From an uncultured Aliterella sp. (GTDB lineage Bacteria; Cyanobacteriota; Cyanobacteriia; Cyanobacteriales; Chroococcidiopsidaceae), in NCBI GenBank assembly GCA_905479905.1, contig CAJQOK010000197.1, positions 1-6,925 on the forward strand: a stretch of 6,925 nt of DNA, read 5' to 3'. The translations under genes were made by a program, and so were the position numbers. The notes under the pieces are model-generated. The model was not told the DNA's origin, made no database searches, and saw nothing but the letters and a program-made list of their open reading frames with translations. Every line of letters starts with the position of its first letter. Positions within the stretch are counted from its first letter, which is position 1. This document shows positions 5,721 through 6,925 of the stretch, in pieces.

Positions 5721-6458
5721 TTGGTAATTTCGTTGCGCGATCGCGGTAAAGCAATGAGAATAGGTGTAAATCACGGCTCTTTAGCTGAAAGAATGCTATT
5801 TACCTACGGTGATACCCCAGAAGGTATGGTAGAGTCGGCACTAGAATTTATCCGCATCTGCGAGTCGTTAGACTTTGGCAATATCGTAATTTCTCTCAAA
5901 GCCTCCCGCGTCCCGGTAATGGTTGCTGCTTACCGCTTAATGGCCCAACGTATGGACGCATTAGGGATGGACTACCCCTTACATTTGGGCGTTACTGAGG
6001 CGGGAGATGGCGAGTATGGACGCATCAAGTCAACGGCGGGGATTGCGCCACTACTCGCCGATGGCATTGGCGACACTATCCGCGTATCAATTACCGAAGC
6101 ACCAGAAAAAGAAATCCCCGTTTGTTACAGCATCCTGCAAGCCTTGGGATTGCGAAAAACAATGGTAGAGTACGTTGCTTGTCCTTCTTGTGGTCGAACT
6201 TTGTTTAATTTAGAAGAAGTGCTGCACGAAGTTCGAGAAGCAACCAAACACTTAACAGGTTTAGATATTGCCGTTATGGGTTGCATTGTTAACGGGCCTG
6301 GCGAAATGGCGGATGCTGATTACGGCTATGTAGGCAAGCAACCAGGTTATATTTCTTTGTATCGGGGTAGAGAAGAAATTAAAAAAGTCCCCGAAGCTGA
6401 AGGAGTTAAGGAGTTGATTAATTTAATTAAAGCTGATGAGCGCTGGATCGATCCTTAA
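5721..6458 (+). CDS. ispG: IspG, C-terminal part with the [4Fe-4S] domain, in the shifted frame
   Basis: This is the continuation of the same gene. The open frame can be read from TTG 5721, but that TTG corresponds to an internal Leu (L155 of a repaired protein), so it is probably not a real start. It has the rest of the TIM barrel ([14 protein letters not shown], then [20 protein letters not shown], then [18 protein letters not shown]) and the complete iron-sulfur domain. The cluster ligands are C154 and C157 in [11 protein letters not shown]188 in [11 protein letters not shown], and E195, numbered within this fragment; these equal the three Cys and one Glu of the known IspG structures. Sequence downstream of the break shows no decay, so the lesion is either recent or a sequencing error. 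It lies 92 bases before the protease gene on the same strand. Confidence 0.92.
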   Translation: MVISLRDRGKAMRIGVNHGSLAERMLFTYGDTPEGMVESALEFIRICESLDFGNIVISLKASRVPVMVAAYRLMAQRMDALGMDYPLHLGVTEAGDGEYGRIKSTAGIAPLLADGIGDTIRVSITEAPEKEIPVCYSILQALGLRKTMVEYVACPSCGRTLFNLEEVLHEVREATKHLTGLDIAVMGCIVNGPGEMADADYGYVGKQPGYISLYRGREEIKKVPEAEGVKELINLIKADERWIDP

Positions 6459-6550
6459 GAGTTACTACGCAAGCCCTTGTTAGCCACTTGTGTTAAATTA
6501 GGCGTACTTACAAGAAATACAAATATTTTTCTCCGGTTACAGCAGTCATT

Positions 6551-6925
6551 ATGGCAATTTCAAAACAAGGGCTTGTTATAGGTGCTACCGCAGCAATGTT
6601 AACGGCATTTGCTGTTAATGTTTCTGGCATTTATTCACCGGGTAAGGCTTTTTTTAAGGAAAGTCCCAAAGAATTAGTAGATGAAGTTTGGCAAGTTATT
6701 GATCGCAGTTATGTAGACGGCACATTTAATCAAGTAGATTGGCAAAATGTCCGTAAAGAATATTTAAGTCGCACCTATACAAATAAACAGGATGCCTACA
6801 AAGCCATCCGCCAAATGCTAGAGAAGCTTGAAGATCCTTATACTCGCTTTATGGATCCAGAAGAATTTAAGAGTTTGCAAGTAGAAACTTCTGGGGAACT
6901 TTCGGGGATTGGGATTCAAATTGCC
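6551..6925 (+). CDS. C-terminal processing protease (S41A, CtpA/B/C type), 5' part, runs off the right edge
   Basis: The first 125 codons are visible and open to the window end. Residues about 6-27 are a hydrophobic N-terminal segment (GLVIGATAAMLTAFAV) after a Lys, consistent with a signal peptide or anchor for export to the periplasm or thylakoid lumen. Next comes the conserved N-terminal helical domain of cyanobacterial Ctp proteases: FFKESPKELVDEVWQVIDRSYVDG, then AYKAIRQMLEKLEDPYTRFMDPEEF (82-106). The PDZ domain begins at SGELSGIGIQI (114-124). The Ser-Lys dyad lies beyond the window, so activity cannot be judged. Such enzymes trim C-termini of exported proteins; CtpA matures photosystem II protein D1, but which paralogue this is cannot be settled here. 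The ATG at 6551 has no good Shine-Dalgarno, and a 12-base inverted repeat brackets it. Confidence 0.92.
   Translation, partial: MAISKQGLVIGATAAMLTAFAVNVSGIYSPGKAFFKESPKELVDEVWQVIDRSYVDGTFNQVDWQNVRKEYLSRTYTNKQDAYKAIRQMLEKLEDPYTRFMDPEEFKSLQVETSGELSGIGIQIA

Larger units (their letters stand above)
1204..5744. repeat. Dispersed HIP1 octamers GCGATCGC (13 exact copies)
   Basis: Copies start at 1204, 1684, 1927, 2322, 2605, 2866, 3399, 3529, 3591, 3786, 3820, 5089 and 5737. HIP1 (highly iterated palindrome) is a hallmark of many cyanobacterial genomes. All copies but the one at 2322 lie inside genes. Six are in cobD, only one in the longer oxidoreductase gene, and none in the visible part of murA. 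Its function is unsettled; it contains the GATC target of Dam-type methylation. Confidence 0.95.

Noticed and set aside
5721..6458. C-terminal ispG frame as an independent gene starting at TTG 5721
   Set aside because: The TTG matches an internal Leu of the family, there is no ribosome site before it, and the frame begins mid-barrel.
1..6925. CRISPR array, insertion sequence, toxin-antitoxin, phage or defence cassette
   Set aside because: No regularly spaced repeats, transposase, terminal inverted repeats or small paired ORFs were seen on either strand; the genes are ordinary housekeeping functions.

Overview
The window comes from a cyanobacterium. By eye it holds 13 exact copies of the HIP1 octamer GCGATCGC, against roughly 0.1 expected by chance at equal base frequencies. 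Every recognisable gene also resembles cyanobacterial housekeeping or cofactor genes. The species cannot be fixed from this stretch alone.

Layout, left to right. The 5' part of murA (peptidoglycan synthesis) runs leftward off the window edge. A divergent promoter region follows, then a tRNA-Leu(CAG) gene reading right, and 29 bases later a SpoU/TrmH-family RNA 2'-O-methyltransferase. A small 4HBT-fold acyl thioesterase lies tail to tail with it on the minus strand. After a 312-base non-coding gap comes a rightward run. It starts with hup (HU nucleoid protein, strong ribosome binding site). Next is a CobD-like threonine-phosphate decarboxylase, starting at TTG only 4 bases after hup. Then comes an FAD-dependent oxidoreductase of the pyridine nucleotide-disulfide reductase fold that lacks the family's redox cysteines. 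After a weak terminator-like hairpin comes ispG (MEP isoprenoid pathway), broken into two frames by an apparent one-base deletion. The window ends in the first 125 codons of a C-terminal processing protease (S41 family).

The genes do not form one pathway. They are core functions: cell wall, translation/RNA modification, nucleoid structure, cobalamin, isoprenoids and periplasmic proteolysis. No CRISPR array, insertion sequence, phage gene or defence-like cassette is visible, and I found no convincing new multi-gene system.

The points worth a second look are local. murA has no ATG, GTG or TTG before its conserved core, but has a perfect GGAGG placed 5 bases before an ATT codon. ispG carries a frameshift although its function is expected to be essential. 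The oxidoreductase has lost both the disulfide and the His of the usual active site. Two lesions in essential genes (murA start, ispG frame) could both be sequencing errors, and re-sequencing would settle that.
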